A stretch of 40,675 bases of DNA from Synechococcus sp. TMED19. Lineage in GTDB: Bacteria > Cyanobacteriota > Cyanobacteriia > PCC-6307 > Cyanobiaceae. Under the pieces are notes generated by a model, which searched no databases, was not told the origin of the DNA, and saw nothing but the letters and a program-made list of their open reading frames with translations. Position 1 is the stretch's first letter. Every line of letters begins with the position of its first letter. The DNA lies in NCBI GenBank assembly GCA_002168155.1, contig NHBY01000010.1:73854-114528 (forward strand), given 5' to 3'. This document shows positions 27,693 to 37,313 of this stretch, one piece after another. The translations under genes and the position numbers were made by a program.

Positions 27693-28739
27693 TCAACCCA
27701 ACATCAGCTCTTGAAGTTGGACCTGAAACGTCGCGCCATCGGGTTGATCACCAATAAGGACCAGCTGTAACTGATCTGGTGAACCCCCGTCGTTCTCATA
27801 CCAACACTCAAGCCGCTGACCAACGGCCTGAACCTGAAGGGGCAGCGACTTCCCTGCGATCGGCACCCGTCCTTTCATGCGGATCAGGCCCATGGGTCTG
27901 ATCGTCTTGCGGATAAGGGATTCCAGCGGTTCACGTTCCCAACTGCCCTGAAGTTCAACGCAAGTGGCAAGCAAGTCGGGATGACTGTGGTCGTGGTGAT
28001 GGTGCTCACCATCGTCATCAGCTCCAACGGGAGCAGCTCGATCAAGTCCCAACACCAGGGCGGGATCAATAACCCCACGCTGTATCGACAGATGGGGAGG
28101 ATTGTTCTCGATCGGCAACTGCTCAAGCTGAGTCTGCAACTGGGCCCTGGCTTGCTCAAGTTCTGAGGCACTGAGGAGATCAGCGCGGCTGATTAGCACC
28201 AGGTCTGCGACTTCCAGTTGTTCAAGGAAAAGATCCTCGATGGCGTCCTCATGATCGAGGCTGGGGTCGTTTGCCCGTTGCTGTTCCAGTGCTTCGGCAT
28301 CAAAAACGACGCGCTGTTGGGCTAGCGCTTGTCCATCAACGACGGAGACGACACCACTGACACGAGTGCGATGTCGGATCTCGGGCCAGTTGAAGGCCTG
28401 CAATAGAGGTTCGGGCAGGGCCAATCCACTGGTTTCGATAACGATTCCATCGAGTTGATCAGCACGCTCAAGCACCGTCTGCATCGTTGGCAGAAAGTCG
28501 TCCTGCACAGTGCAGCAGAGGCAGCCATTTGCCAGTTCCACAACTGCTGTTTCTTCCTCACAGATGCCGCACGAACGCAACAGTGCTCCATCGATTCCCA
28601 CTTCGCCAAACTCGTTGACGAGCACCGCGAGGCGTCGACCCGAGTTCTGCAGAAGGTGACGGAGAAGAGTTGTCTTGCCTGACCCGAGGAAACCGGTGAT
28701 CACGGTGACCGGGAGGCGGGTAGATCCAGTTGCCTGCAT
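27693..28739 (-). CDS. CobW/COG0523 family GTP-binding metallochaperone-like protein
   Basis: PVTVITGFLGSGKTTLLRHLL, NEFGEVGIDGALL, ELANGCLCCTVQDDF (CxCC motif), His-rich GEHHHHDHSHPD. Confidence 0.92.
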   Translation of the reverse strand: MQATGSTRLPVTVITGFLGSGKTTLLRHLLQNSGRRLAVLVNEFGEVGIDGALLRSCGICEEETAVVELANGCLCCTVQDDFLPTMQTVLERADQLDGIVIETSGLALPEPLLQAFNWPEIRHRTRVSGVVSVVDGQALAQQRVVFDAEALEQQRANDPSLDHEDAIEDLFLEQLEVADLVLISRADLLSASELEQARAQLQTQLEQLPIENNPPHLSIQRGVIDPALVLGLDRAAPVGADDDGEHHHHDHSHPDLLATCVELQGSWEREPLESLIRKTIRPMGLIRMKGRVPIAGKSLPLQVQAVGQRLECWYENDGGSPDQLQLVLIGDQPDGATFQVQLQELMLG

Positions 28740-29317
28740 CAGGCGATCACCATCGACCAGGCAAAGGCTGCTCCAATTCCGATCCAGATCCCGGCGAGCA
28801 GACGACGTCCTGAATCACCAAGCCAGGACTGAAGAGGAACAGCGACTTGCCGCACCAGCAGCAACAGGGCGCCCTGCGCCAGGAACAATCCCAGGAAATA
28901 TCCAATGAGTGGCGTGGGTTCGGCACCGATGATTGCGCCTCCAAGGAGCCAACCATGCAGCGCAAATGCTGGAAAGAGCAGTGCTCGGGGCAGGGTGCCG
29001 AGAACGACCAGACCTTCGAGCACGAGCGTCAATGAAACCAGCGCTTCTGCCGATAGTTCAAAGGCCTCGGGGATTGGCACAACCAAGGCAGTTGCCGAAC
29101 CAAGCAGACCGATGGCGAGCAGTGCAGGGAGCCAGCGTCGCGGCTGTTGCCAACTCACAAGGCTGAGGGCAATCAGGAACAACAGATGGTCAGGTCCAAG
29201 AAGGGGATGACCGATTCCGCTTAGCAGTCCCTGAATCGGGGTCAATGCGCCATCACCCATTCCGAAGGGGTGATGAGCCAGGACGAAGGGGAGCAACCCC
29301 ACAACGGCGTTAATCAT
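28739..29317 (-). CDS. HupE/UreJ family protein, probable cobalt transporter
   Basis: HPFGMGDGALTPIQGLLSGIGHPLLGPDHLLFLIALSL HupE-like N-terminus plus several TM helices; lies under a B12 riboswitch. Start at MINAVVG (ORF opens 29350). Confidence 0.88.
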   Translation of the reverse strand: MINAVVGLLPFVLAHHPFGMGDGALTPIQGLLSGIGHPLLGPDHLLFLIALSLVSWQQPRRWLPALLAIGLLGSATALVVPIPEAFELSAEALVSLTLVLEGLVVLGTLPRALLFPAFALHGWLLGGAIIGAEPTPLIGYFLGLFLAQGALLLLVRQVAVPLQSWLGDSGRRLLAGIWIGIGAAFAWSMVIA

Positions 29318-29351
29318 GCAAATCCGGTCCTCGCCGGGAAGATGGGTCAAG

Positions 29352-29468
29352 CGGCGGGCGTTCTGACTTACCTCAAAGAAGAGGGTTCACAGCTGCGGGA
29401 CAGCGCCGGATTCAAACCGGACTTTCCCCGTTACCTCCTCGGGCTGACACCCCGAGGAACCGGATTTT
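29352..29468 (-). promoter_or_regulatory. Cobalamin (B12) riboswitch
   Basis: Minus strand: CGGGGAAAGTCCGGTTTGAATCCGGCGCTGTCCCGCAGCTGTGAA ... AAGTCAGAACGCCCGCC, the conserved cobalamin riboswitch core and 3' box, directly upstream of hupE. Confidence 0.93.
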
Positions 29469-29488
29469 GACCTTATCACCGCTAAAGA

Positions 29489-29983
29489 TCAGCCACAGCG
29501 AAGGCTGTCTGATGTACTGACTCCGGTGACGGAATTAACACCGGTAGCCCGTTCGCAAAGCGCTTTGAGTTCGGGCTGATCCAGTACAGCATCAGTGAAA
29601 TCAGCTCCATCAATGCGAGCTTCACCAAAACGGCTGCGCAGGAGCATGCCGTTGTCAAACCGGGTCTGACTGAGGTCGGCACCATCAAAACGACTAGCGA
29701 AAGCAACCACATCACGCAGATCAGCGCCGGAGAGATCGGCCTCCTGAAGCTGGGTGGCGTTGAACACCACAAAGCGCATATCGGCTCCTGAAAAGTTGTA
29801 GCCCTTGAGATTCATTTTGAGGAATTCCTTCTCCTTGAGGTTGCGACCATGCATGTCCTGACTCAGATCCTGCATGGATTTGGCACCCCGCAGTTCCGGC
29901 GCTGTAATCGCCAACGCAGTTGGAGGAAGACCAAGAAGCAGCAAAAGTCCACTGCTGAGCAGGCAGATAAGAAGACGGCGCAT
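29489..29983 (-). CDS. Pentapeptide repeat protein with signal peptide
   Basis: Signal (RRLLICLLSSGLLLLLGLPPTALA), FSGADMRFVVFNATQLQEADLSGADLRDVVAFASRFDGADLSQTRF. Confidence 0.88.
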   Translation of the reverse strand: MRRLLICLLSSGLLLLLGLPPTALAITAPELRGAKSMQDLSQDMHGRNLKEKEFLKMNLKGYNFSGADMRFVVFNATQLQEADLSGADLRDVVAFASRFDGADLSQTRFDNGMLLRSRFGEARIDGADFTDAVLDQPELKALCERATGVNSVTGVSTSDSLRCG

Positions 29984-30041
29984 GGATCCCCGTAGGCTTG
30001 CTGCCACAAGGTATGGCAGCAGGGTTGCCTGTTGCGCTGCG

Positions 30042-30713
30042 ATGGCGTCGTCTTTGCGGGTGGTGGTGCCACCCCACCCCCTGGTGGCTCACTGGCTCAC
30101 CCTGCTCAGGGATCGGCAGACGCCATCTCCCCTGTTCGCCACGGCCATGAAGGAACTCGGCCGCTGGCTGACCTACGAAGCAATCCGTGACTGGCTCCCG
30201 ACCCAGGCCATTGAGGTGGAGACACCGCTGCAGGTCACCCAAGGTCAGGTTATTGACCCAACAGCGCCTTTATTGGCCGTTCCCTTGCTCAGGGCCGGCC
30301 TTGGGCTGTGGGCCGGTGGACAGGAGGTCCTTCCGCACGCACGTGTTGCCCACATGGGCCTGGTGCGAGATGAACAGAGCGCTGAAGCCAGCAACTACCT
30401 AGACCGACTGCCCAGTCGCATCGGCGAGAGGGTCGGCGTGGTGGTCTTCGATCCGATGCTGGCAACCGGGGGAAGCCTGGCAGTCGTTTTGAGGCGCCTT
30501 CAGCAACTGGGCGTGACAGGTCAACGACTGCGCGTCATCACCGCCCTGGCTGCAGCACCCGGTCTCAAGGCAATAGCAGAGGAATTTGACGATCTCAGTC
30601 TCTACACCGCCTGCATCGACCCTGAACTGGATGATCGCGCGTTCATCGTTCCAGGGCTTGGAGATGCCGGTGATCGTCTCTACGGCACCGAATCGGAGGA
30701 GTTCCTAACCTGA
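30042..30713 (+). CDS. upp: Uracil phosphoribosyltransferase
   Basis: LTLLRDRQTPSPLFATAMKELGRWLTYEA, LRAGLGLW, VVVFDPMLATGGSLAVVL, YTACIDPELDDRAFIVPGLGDAGDRLYGT. Confidence 0.95.
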   Translation: MASSLRVVVPPHPLVAHWLTLLRDRQTPSPLFATAMKELGRWLTYEAIRDWLPTQAIEVETPLQVTQGQVIDPTAPLLAVPLLRAGLGLWAGGQEVLPHARVAHMGLVRDEQSAEASNYLDRLPSRIGERVGVVVFDPMLATGGSLAVVLRRLQQLGVTGQRLRVITALAAAPGLKAIAEEFDDLSLYTACIDPELDDRAFIVPGLGDAGDRLYGTESEEFLT

Positions 30714-30732
30714 GTGCAGACCAGCCCAGACC

Positions 30733-31026
30733 ATGACTGACGAGAACGGCGGTTCAGGTTCACTACTGATCAGTGCTTTGACTGGTGCTGCCATAGGAGC
30801 AGCAGGCTTGAGTTGGTGGCTTCTGGCTCGGGCAGAACGGCGTCAAACCCTTAGTCAGCGGATCCGTCAGCTCGGCTCAATTGCTAGTGCAGAGCCCGGG
30901 AGCTCGACTTCTCTGCAGGGCCAGAACGGATCAGAGAGTCTCGAGGAACGCGTCCACAAGCTCAATCTGGCGATTGAGGATGTCCGCCGCCAACTGGAAG
31001 ACTTCTCTCCCGAAGTCAACGGCTGA
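30733..31026 (+). CDS. Small membrane-anchored hypothetical protein
   Basis: Single TM (LLISALTGAAIGAAGLSWWLLARAERR) plus coiled-coil-like C-terminus; between upp and ilvD on the same strand. Confidence 0.65.
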   Translation: MTDENGGSGSLLISALTGAAIGAAGLSWWLLARAERRQTLSQRIRQLGSIASAEPGSSTSLQGQNGSESLEERVHKLNLAIEDVRRQLEDFSPEVNG

Positions 31027-31064
31027 CACCCGGCTGAGAGGATCGAAACAGATCCAGCCATGCC

Positions 31065-32741
31065 ATGGCCGAACTTCGCTCCAGTGCCGTCACCCAGGGT
31101 GTGCAGCGCAGTCCCAATCGCGCCATGCTTCGTGCCGTCGGCTTCGGGGATGGTGATTTCAGCAAGCCGATTATCGGCATTGCCAACGGCTACAGCACAA
31201 TCACCCCCTGCAACGTCGGGCTGAACGATCTGGCCCGTCGCGCGGAGCATGCCGCCCATGCATCTGGTGGCATGCCGCAGATGTTCGGAACCATCACCGT
31301 GTCCGATGGCATCTCCATGGGAACTGAGGGCATGAAGTACTCCCTGGTGAGCCGAGAGGTAATTGCCGATGCAATCGAGACCGCCTGCAACGGCCAAAGC
31401 ATGGATGGAGTCCTAGCGATCGGAGGCTGCGACAAAAACATGCCCGCCGCCATGCTGGCCATGGCACGGATGAATATCCCTGGTGTGTTCGTCTACGGCG
31501 GCACGATCAAACCCGGAAAACTGGGCGGCTGTGATTTGACGGTAGTCAGTGCATTTGAAGCCGTTGGTCAACTCAGCAGCGGCAACATCGACGAAGAGCA
31601 ACTCACAGCGGTTGAAAAAAATGCGTGCCCTGGCGCCGGCAGCTGTGGCGGCATGTTCACCGCCAACACCATGAGCGCAGCCATTGAAACCATGGGGCTG
31701 AGCCTGCCCTACAGCTCGACGATGGCGGCCGAAGATCCTGAGAAGGCCGACAGCGCGGCACGGTCAGCGGAAGTTCTCCTCGATGCCGTCAAGGCCAACG
31801 TCCGACCGTTGGACCTACTGACGCGAAAAGCCTTCGAAAACGCCATCAGCGTGATCATGGCGGTCGGCGGCTCCACCAATGCAGTACTCCACCTTCTGGC
31901 CATTGCCCGTACGGCAGGGGTGGAGCTGAATATTGATGATTTTGAGCTGATCCGCGAGCGGGTTCCCGTGATCTGTGATCTCAAACCCAGTGGTCGCTAC
32001 GTGACTGTGGACCTCCATAAAGCAGGTGGCATCCCTCAGGTGATGAAACTCCTGCTCGATGCCGGTCTGCTGCATGGGGAATGTCGGACAGTGGAAGGCA
32101 AGACGCTTAACGAGCTACTGGCGGATGTGCCCTCAGCGCCGCCGGCGGAACAGGATGTAATTCGCCCCCTGAGCAATCCCCTCTACGCCAAGGGGCATCT
32201 GGCGATCCTGAAGGGAAACCTGGCCACGGAAGGAGCAGTTGCCAAGATCAGTGGTGTCAAGACACCTGCCCTCACAGGGCCCGCTCGGGTCTTTGAAAGT
32301 GAAGAGGACTGCCTCAAAGCAATCCTCAACAACACCATCAAGGCCGGTGATGTGGTGGTCGTCCGTTATGAAGGCCCCGTCGGAGGGCCCGGAATGAGGG
32401 AGATGCTTGCTCCGACTGCAGCGATCGTTGGCCAGGGGTTGGGTGACAAGGTGGCACTGATTACCGACGGTCGCTTCAGCGGGGGCACCTACGGCCTCGT
32501 GGTGGGACACGTCGCACCGGAGGCGGCAGTGGGTGGTGTCATCGGCCTGGTGAAGGAGGGGGACAGCATCAGCGTCGATGCCAATCAGAACCTCTTACAG
32601 CTCAATGTGAGCGAGGAGGAATTGCTACGCCGCAAAGGGATCTGGAAAGTTCGCACACCTCGCTACCGCACTGGAGTGCTGGGTAAATACGCCAGGTTGG
32701 TGAGTAGCAGCAGCCAAGGAGCTGTTACCGATCAGGGTTGA
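31065..32741 (+). CDS. ilvD: Dihydroxy-acid dehydratase
   Basis: [67 protein letters not shown]. Confidence 0.97.
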   Translation: MAELRSSAVTQGVQRSPNRAMLRAVGFGDGDFSKPIIGIANGYSTITPCNVGLNDLARRAEHAAHASGGMPQMFGTITVSDGISMGTEGMKYSLVSREVIADAIETACNGQSMDGVLAIGGCDKNMPAAMLAMARMNIPGVFVYGGTIKPGKLGGCDLTVVSAFEAVGQLSSGNIDEEQLTAVEKNACPGAGSCGGMFTANTMSAAIETMGLSLPYSSTMAAEDPEKADSAARSAEVLLDAVKANVRPLDLLTRKAFENAISVIMAVGGSTNAVLHLLAIARTAGVELNIDDFELIRERVPVICDLKPSGRYVTVDLHKAGGIPQVMKLLLDAGLLHGECRTVEGKTLNELLADVPSAPPAEQDVIRPLSNPLYAKGHLAILKGNLATEGAVAKISGVKTPALTGPARVFESEEDCLKAILNNTIKAGDVVVVRYEGPVGGPGMREMLAPTAAIVGQGLGDKVALITDGRFSGGTYGLVVGHVAPEAAVGGVIGLVKEGDSISVDANQNLLQLNVSEEELLRRKGIWKVRTPRYRTGVLGKYARLVSSSSQGAVTDQG

Positions 32742-32742
32742 A

Positions 32743-33153
32743 TTAGGGCTCGCTCTCGATCAGCTCAGCCCGCAGCCTCCGAGCCAAGGTCTCCAGGGTG
32801 AGCCCATCGTCAGGACGGGAGCAGCTCAAACCACTGGTGCCATCCATCCAGACCGGATGGCGGCCTTGCCACAACATCGGCAGGGTCTCATCACTGGCCC
32901 AGGCCAGCTGGAGTGAGGGATCAGCGGCACTGCCGTAAATCTCCAGTTCCAGATCCTGAGACGAGCATCGACGGCCCTCGAGATCTCGAGCCTCCAACCG
33001 CAGGATCCAACTGTCAGCTGATTGCTCCTGAGGTACCACTGCATGCTGGAGCGGTGTTCGGCTCAGATCGGCGGCCCTGCAGATGCAACGCGTCAGCAGC
33101 TCAAGCCCTTCGGGGTCGTCAGCCACGGTTGGCAGCCAGGCCTGGGGCATCAC
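32743..33153 (-). CDS. Hypothetical protein
   Basis: 136-aa ORF, 4-nt overlap with the upstream CIA30 gene on the same strand. Confidence 0.65.
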   Translation of the reverse strand: MMPQAWLPTVADDPEGLELLTRCICRAADLSRTPLQHAVVPQEQSADSWILRLEARDLEGRRCSSQDLELEIYGSAADPSLQLAWASDETLPMLWQGRHPVWMDGTSGLSCSRPDDGLTLETLARRLRAELIESEP

Positions 33154-33734
33154 TCCACAGCCTCGATCCGCTGAATCTCAAGTCTTAGCGGACCTGCTCG
33201 GAAGCCAGGGTTCTGGCCCCCATCATCAGCGAAACGTGAATGCAGGATCTGTAGTCGATTGACTTGAGCTGGATCAAAACGCAATGGCAGTGAAACGGGT
33301 TTGGCCCGCAGGACCGGCCTCAGGTCCCGGAAGGGGATCACCACACGGGTGCTGCCGGAATCTTCCGTACTGAAGTCACTCACCCAGCGCAAACCACCTG
33401 GGATCATCTCGCCCAGCTGACCCGCCAGGTCAGCCACTGCAACCGCGAGCTTGTATCGCCTGCCATCGCCTTCGAGCTCAAGAACAAAAGCTGAGGCGGC
33501 AGAGAGATCAAGTGGTGGTTGCCAGCGAGGCGAGCGGCAACTGATGAAACCACCGCCTTCGGCGACGACATTGGCCTCCATCAGCAACCCAGAGGAACTC
33601 ACCGTGCAACTTCCCTGGCTGCGGCCACCCATGACCGTGTCGTTCAGGCTCTGCCAACCGCTGAAACCATCAGCGACCGCAATGATGGTCGCCACCAGCT
33701 CAGCGGAGACCAGCGCAAGCGGCTGCATCGGCAA
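33150..33734 (-). CDS. CIA30 (complex I intermediate-associated protein 30) family protein
   Basis: GFSGWQSLNDTVMGGRSQGSCTVSSSGLLMEANVVAEGGGFISCRSP, YKLAVA, VVIPFRDLRPVLRAKPV, VNRLQILHSRFADDGGQNPGFRAGPLRLEIQRI. Confidence 0.85.
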   Translation of the reverse strand: MPMQPLALVSAELVATIIAVADGFSGWQSLNDTVMGGRSQGSCTVSSSGLLMEANVVAEGGGFISCRSPRWQPPLDLSAASAFVLELEGDGRRYKLAVAVADLAGQLGEMIPGGLRWVSDFSTEDSGSTRVVIPFRDLRPVLRAKPVSLPLRFDPAQVNRLQILHSRFADDGGQNPGFRAGPLRLEIQRIEAVE

Positions 33735-34422
33735 GAATCACGATCTCGGAGCTGGGCTGGACGAGCTTGGCTGGCGTACGAGCTGGATCCTCCTCTGGAT
33801 CGAGAAGGCGCCCGAGGGCCTGTTGTTTGCCCTCGCCGGCAACCAGGAACACCACCTGACGAGCGGCTGAAAGCACCGGAGCAGTCAGGGTGATTCGAGG
33901 AATCCCCTTTCCCTCTCCTGTCGTAACCCACCGGTCACGAACTTCGGTGGCGGCTGTCCCAGGAAAAAGGGAGGCTGTGTGACCGTCATCGCCGAGGCCC
34001 AGCAGCACAAGATCGAGGACTGGTGGGCTGCTGCCACAGAGACGCTCGAGGGTGTTCGCAAAGGCGATCACCCCTTCTTCGACGCTGGGCAAATCCGTTG
34101 GGACTGGATGGAAACAGGCCGACGAACCGGGCCCCTCACCCATCAGGCTGCCGCGCACCATGCGGGCATTGCTCAGCTCATCATCAACGGGGACCCAGCG
34201 CTCATCGCCCATCAGCAGATCAACGCGATCCCAAGCCAGGTGTTCACGGCCGAGCTGGTGATATGTGGCCTCAGGAGTGGAGCCACCAGACAGGGCAATC
34301 TGGGCGCGATCGCGCTCAGCCAAGCTCAAATCAATCACTTGAGCAATGGTGTCGGACGCTCGCTGCGCAAGCGCAGCGCGATCAGCAAGCTGGACCAGTT
34401 GATATGTACTCACTGCAGCCAC
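33700..34422 (-). CDS. pgl: 6-phosphogluconolactonase
   Basis: IALSGGSTPEATYHQLGREHLAWDRVDLLMGDERWVPVDDELSNARMV, LVLLGLGDDGHTASLFPGT, RITLTAPVLSAARQVVFLVAG. Confidence 0.94.
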   Translation of the reverse strand: MAAVSTYQLVQLADRAALAQRASDTIAQVIDLSLAERDRAQIALSGGSTPEATYHQLGREHLAWDRVDLLMGDERWVPVDDELSNARMVRGSLMGEGPGSSACFHPVPTDLPSVEEGVIAFANTLERLCGSSPPVLDLVLLGLGDDGHTASLFPGTAATEVRDRWVTTGEGKGIPRITLTAPVLSAARQVVFLVAGEGKQQALGRLLDPEEDPARTPAKLVQPSSEIVILADAAACAGLR

Positions 34423-35828
34423 TCCGTGTGGAAAGCTCCGTCTTTGTCAGTGCGCTGGTAGGTATGTGATCCGAAGCAGTCGCGCATCGCCTGAACCAGA
34501 TTTTGAGGCAGGCGAGCCGTGCGATAGCTGTTGATGTAATCCAGCGTGCTGCTGAAACAGGGGACGGGAATACCAACTGAAGCGGCACCTGATACCACCT
34601 TGGCTAGGCCAGGAAGACGTTGGTTCACCTGCTCGGCAAACCAAGGGTCGAGCATCAGGTTGGAGAGCTGCGGGTCGGCATTAAAAGCGTCCTGAATTCG
34701 CTTGAGCAACTTGGCCCGGATGATGCAACCCCCTTTCCAGATCTGGGCGATCGAAGGCATGTGCAAGTTGTAGTCGAGGTCGCTCGAGGCGATACGCAAG
34801 AGCTCCATGCCCTGGGCATAGCTGGCGATGCAAGAGAGCACGACGGCATCCATCAGAGGCGACATGGAATCAGCAGGGCTACCCAGGTCGATGTCACTGA
34901 TGGCCGGGCCTTTAAGAACCTCCTCGGCCTTGACGCGCTGCGCCTTCATCGAGCTCATCACACGGCCGTTGAGAGAGGCATAGATGGTGGGCACAGAGGC
35001 GCCCATCTCCAACGCGGTCACCACAGTCCAGAGGCCTGTGCCCTTCTGACCGGCCTGATCCATGATTTTCTCCACGAGATCAGACCCGTCCTCAGGATCT
35101 TTAGTCCGCAGGCAGACCTCGGTGATCTCCACCAAATAGGAATTGAGCTCCTCGGTGGCGTTCCAGGCACCGAGCACATCTGCCATCTGCTCACCGTTCA
35201 TGCCCTTAACCCGCTTCATCAGGTCGTAGGCCTCAGCCAGGATCTGTTCGATGCCGTACTCAATTCCGTTGTGCACGGTCTTGACGAAATGGCCAGAACC
35301 ACCTGGACCGATGTAGGTGACGCAGGGACCGTCTTCCACCTGTGCAGCCATCTTGGTCACCAGGCTTTCAATGGCGTCATAGGAAGCCTTGGTGCCGCCC
35401 GGCATCATGCTGGGCCCCTCTAGGGCACCCTTGGCGCCACCAGAGACACCCATACCAATGAAGCCAAAGCTCTGACTCTCGAGCTTGGTGACTCGCCGCT
35501 CAGTGTCCTTGTATTCGGAATTGCCCCCGTCAATCAGCAGATCACCTTCTTCCAGATATGGGGAGATCTGATCGATGACCGCATCAACTGCTGGACCCGC
35601 CTTGACCATCATCAAGATGCGTCGGGGACGTTCCAGCTTGTCAACAAATTCCTGCAGGGAATAAGCGGCTTGGATCTGCTTACCGGCGCCCCGCCCGGCC
35701 ATGAAATCATCTGTCTTCTCACGCGTGCGGTTGTAGACGACGCTTGAGAAGCCATTGCTCTCAGCATTGAGGACGAGGTTCTCCCCCATCACCCCAAGAC
35801 CGATTAAACCGAAGTGTCCTTTGGACAT
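34410..35828 (-). CDS. gnd: 6-phosphogluconate dehydrogenase (decarboxylating)
   Basis: FGLIGLGVMGENLVLNAESNGFSSVVYNRT, LIDGGNSEYKDTERR, GFIGMGVSGGAKGALEGPSMMPGG, GQKGTGLWTV. Confidence 0.97.
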   Translation of the reverse strand: MSKGHFGLIGLGVMGENLVLNAESNGFSSVVYNRTREKTDDFMAGRGAGKQIQAAYSLQEFVDKLERPRRILMMVKAGPAVDAVIDQISPYLEEGDLLIDGGNSEYKDTERRVTKLESQSFGFIGMGVSGGAKGALEGPSMMPGGTKASYDAIESLVTKMAAQVEDGPCVTYIGPGGSGHFVKTVHNGIEYGIEQILAEAYDLMKRVKGMNGEQMADVLGAWNATEELNSYLVEITEVCLRTKDPEDGSDLVEKIMDQAGQKGTGLWTVVTALEMGASVPTIYASLNGRVMSSMKAQRVKAEEVLKGPAISDIDLGSPADSMSPLMDAVVLSCIASYAQGMELLRIASSDLDYNLHMPSIAQIWKGGCIIRAKLLKRIQDAFNADPQLSNLMLDPWFAEQVNQRLPGLAKVVSGAASVGIPVPCFSSTLDYINSYRTARLPQNLVQAMRDCFGSHTYQRTDKDGAFHTEWLQ

Positions 35829-35831
35829 TTT

Positions 35832-35873
35832 GCGCCGTGATACTGCCAGACCTCAGCAGTGTGGCCACGGCGC
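35832..35873. repeat. Inverted repeat adjacent to the gnd start codon
   Basis: GCGCCGTG ... CACGGCGC, perfect 8-bp arms; one arm ends 3 nt before the gnd ATG. Confidence 0.85.
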
Positions 35874-35915
35874 GCTTAAGCGGCTGCTAAGAGATGCTGT
35901 GATCAAGACAAGGGA

Positions 35916-37211
35916 TCAGATCACCATCCCGTCTGGAATGCAGGCATTCTTGTTAACCACCACGATTCCTCCTCTGATATAGAAGCCCTGATCAGAGCGG
36001 TCTGCTTCTTCAACGTGGTCCTTGTTGACGATCGTGACGTTGCTGCCGATGCGGACGTTCTTATCAAGAATCGCCCGACGAACAGTCGTCCCAGTACCAA
36101 CACCCATCGGGATGCCGCCGCGCTCCCGGACGATGGCCCTCTCTTCTGCTGATTCATAGAAATCAGCACCCATCACCAGGCTGTCCTGAAGCACGACCTC
36201 ATTTTCAATGCGGCTCCGCACACCCAGCACGCAGTGGTGAACGCTGCAGGCTTTGAGGATGGACCCCTCACCGATAATCGATTCAGTGATTTGAGCGTCC
36301 TGCAGCTTGGACGGGGGCAGGTAACGGTGACGCGTGTAGATCGGGAATTGCTTGTCGTAGAAGGAGAACGGAGGACGGGGTTGGGTAGTGAGAGCCAAGT
36401 TGGCCTCGTAGAAGGCTCGGATGGTTCCGATGTCCTCCCAGTAGTCATCAAACAGGTATGAGCGGAGCTTGAGGCCGTCATTAAGGGCCTTGGGGATGAT
36501 CTCCTTGCCGAAGTCAGTGGCCGTGGGGTTCTGGGCCAACAGGTTGAAGAGCACATCACGCTTGAACACGTAGATGCCCATCGAGGCCAAATAGGGGCGG
36601 CGGGCAGCCTCTTCAGGACTGAGGCCCATTGCGCCAGTATCAACCTTCATTTCCTGCAGCGCCTCACCCTTGGGCTTCTCGCGGAACTTGCTGATCCAGC
36701 CACCTTCATTGGTGTGCATCAACCCAAAGCTCTGAGCCTGCTCCTCGTCCACAGGAAGGGCTGAAACGGTGAGGTCAGCACCGCTGCTGCGGTGCTCGGC
36801 CACGAAAAGGCCGTAATCCATCCGGTAGAGCTGATCGCCGGAGAGGATCAGGACTTCATCAATGTCCCATTCCTGGAACAGCCATTCGTACTTGCGCACG
36901 GCATCAGCAGTGCCCTCGAACCAGCTAGGGCTCTCGGGGGTCTGCTGGGCAGCCAGAACCTCCACAAACCCCTGATCAAAACCTGAGGAGAGGTTGAAGG
37001 TCTGGGAAATGTGGCGGTTCAGAGAAGCGCTGTTGAACTGCGTCAGCACGTAGATCTTGTTGATCCCGCTGTTGATGCAGTTGCTGACTGGGATATCGAT
37101 CAGACGGTATTTGCCCGCCAGAGGGACAGCCGGCTTGGCACGCATCTTGGTGAGGGGATAGAGGCGCGTTCCTGCGCCACCTCCGAGAATGATCCCGAGA
37201 ACCCGCTTCAT
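35916..37211 (-). CDS. glgC: Glucose-1-phosphate adenylyltransferase
   Basis: [80 protein letters not shown]; start set at MKRVLG. Confidence 0.97.
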   Translation of the reverse strand: MKRVLGIILGGGAGTRLYPLTKMRAKPAVPLAGKYRLIDIPVSNCINSGINKIYVLTQFNSASLNRHISQTFNLSSGFDQGFVEVLAAQQTPESPSWFEGTADAVRKYEWLFQEWDIDEVLILSGDQLYRMDYGLFVAEHRSSGADLTVSALPVDEEQAQSFGLMHTNEGGWISKFREKPKGEALQEMKVDTGAMGLSPEEAARRPYLASMGIYVFKRDVLFNLLAQNPTATDFGKEIIPKALNDGLKLRSYLFDDYWEDIGTIRAFYEANLALTTQPRPPFSFYDKQFPIYTRHRYLPPSKLQDAQITESIIGEGSILKACSVHHCVLGVRSRIENEVVLQDSLVMGADFYESAEERAIVRERGGIPMGVGTGTTVRRAILDKNVRIGSNVTIVNKDHVEEADRSDQGFYIRGGIVVVNKNACIPDGMVI

Positions 37212-37313
37212 CCAATCCCCTGTAGCGCGGCCACTTTGGGGGATCGCCAGCGAATCCGGCAAGCAAAAGGAGCAAATCGGGCAGAACTTTGTGAGTCCCG
37301 CGCGTCCAGCCCC

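Noticed and set aside
34620-35423. 267-aa plus-strand ORF
   Set aside because: Antisense to gnd; His-rich reverse-complement shadow of a highly biased coding sequence.
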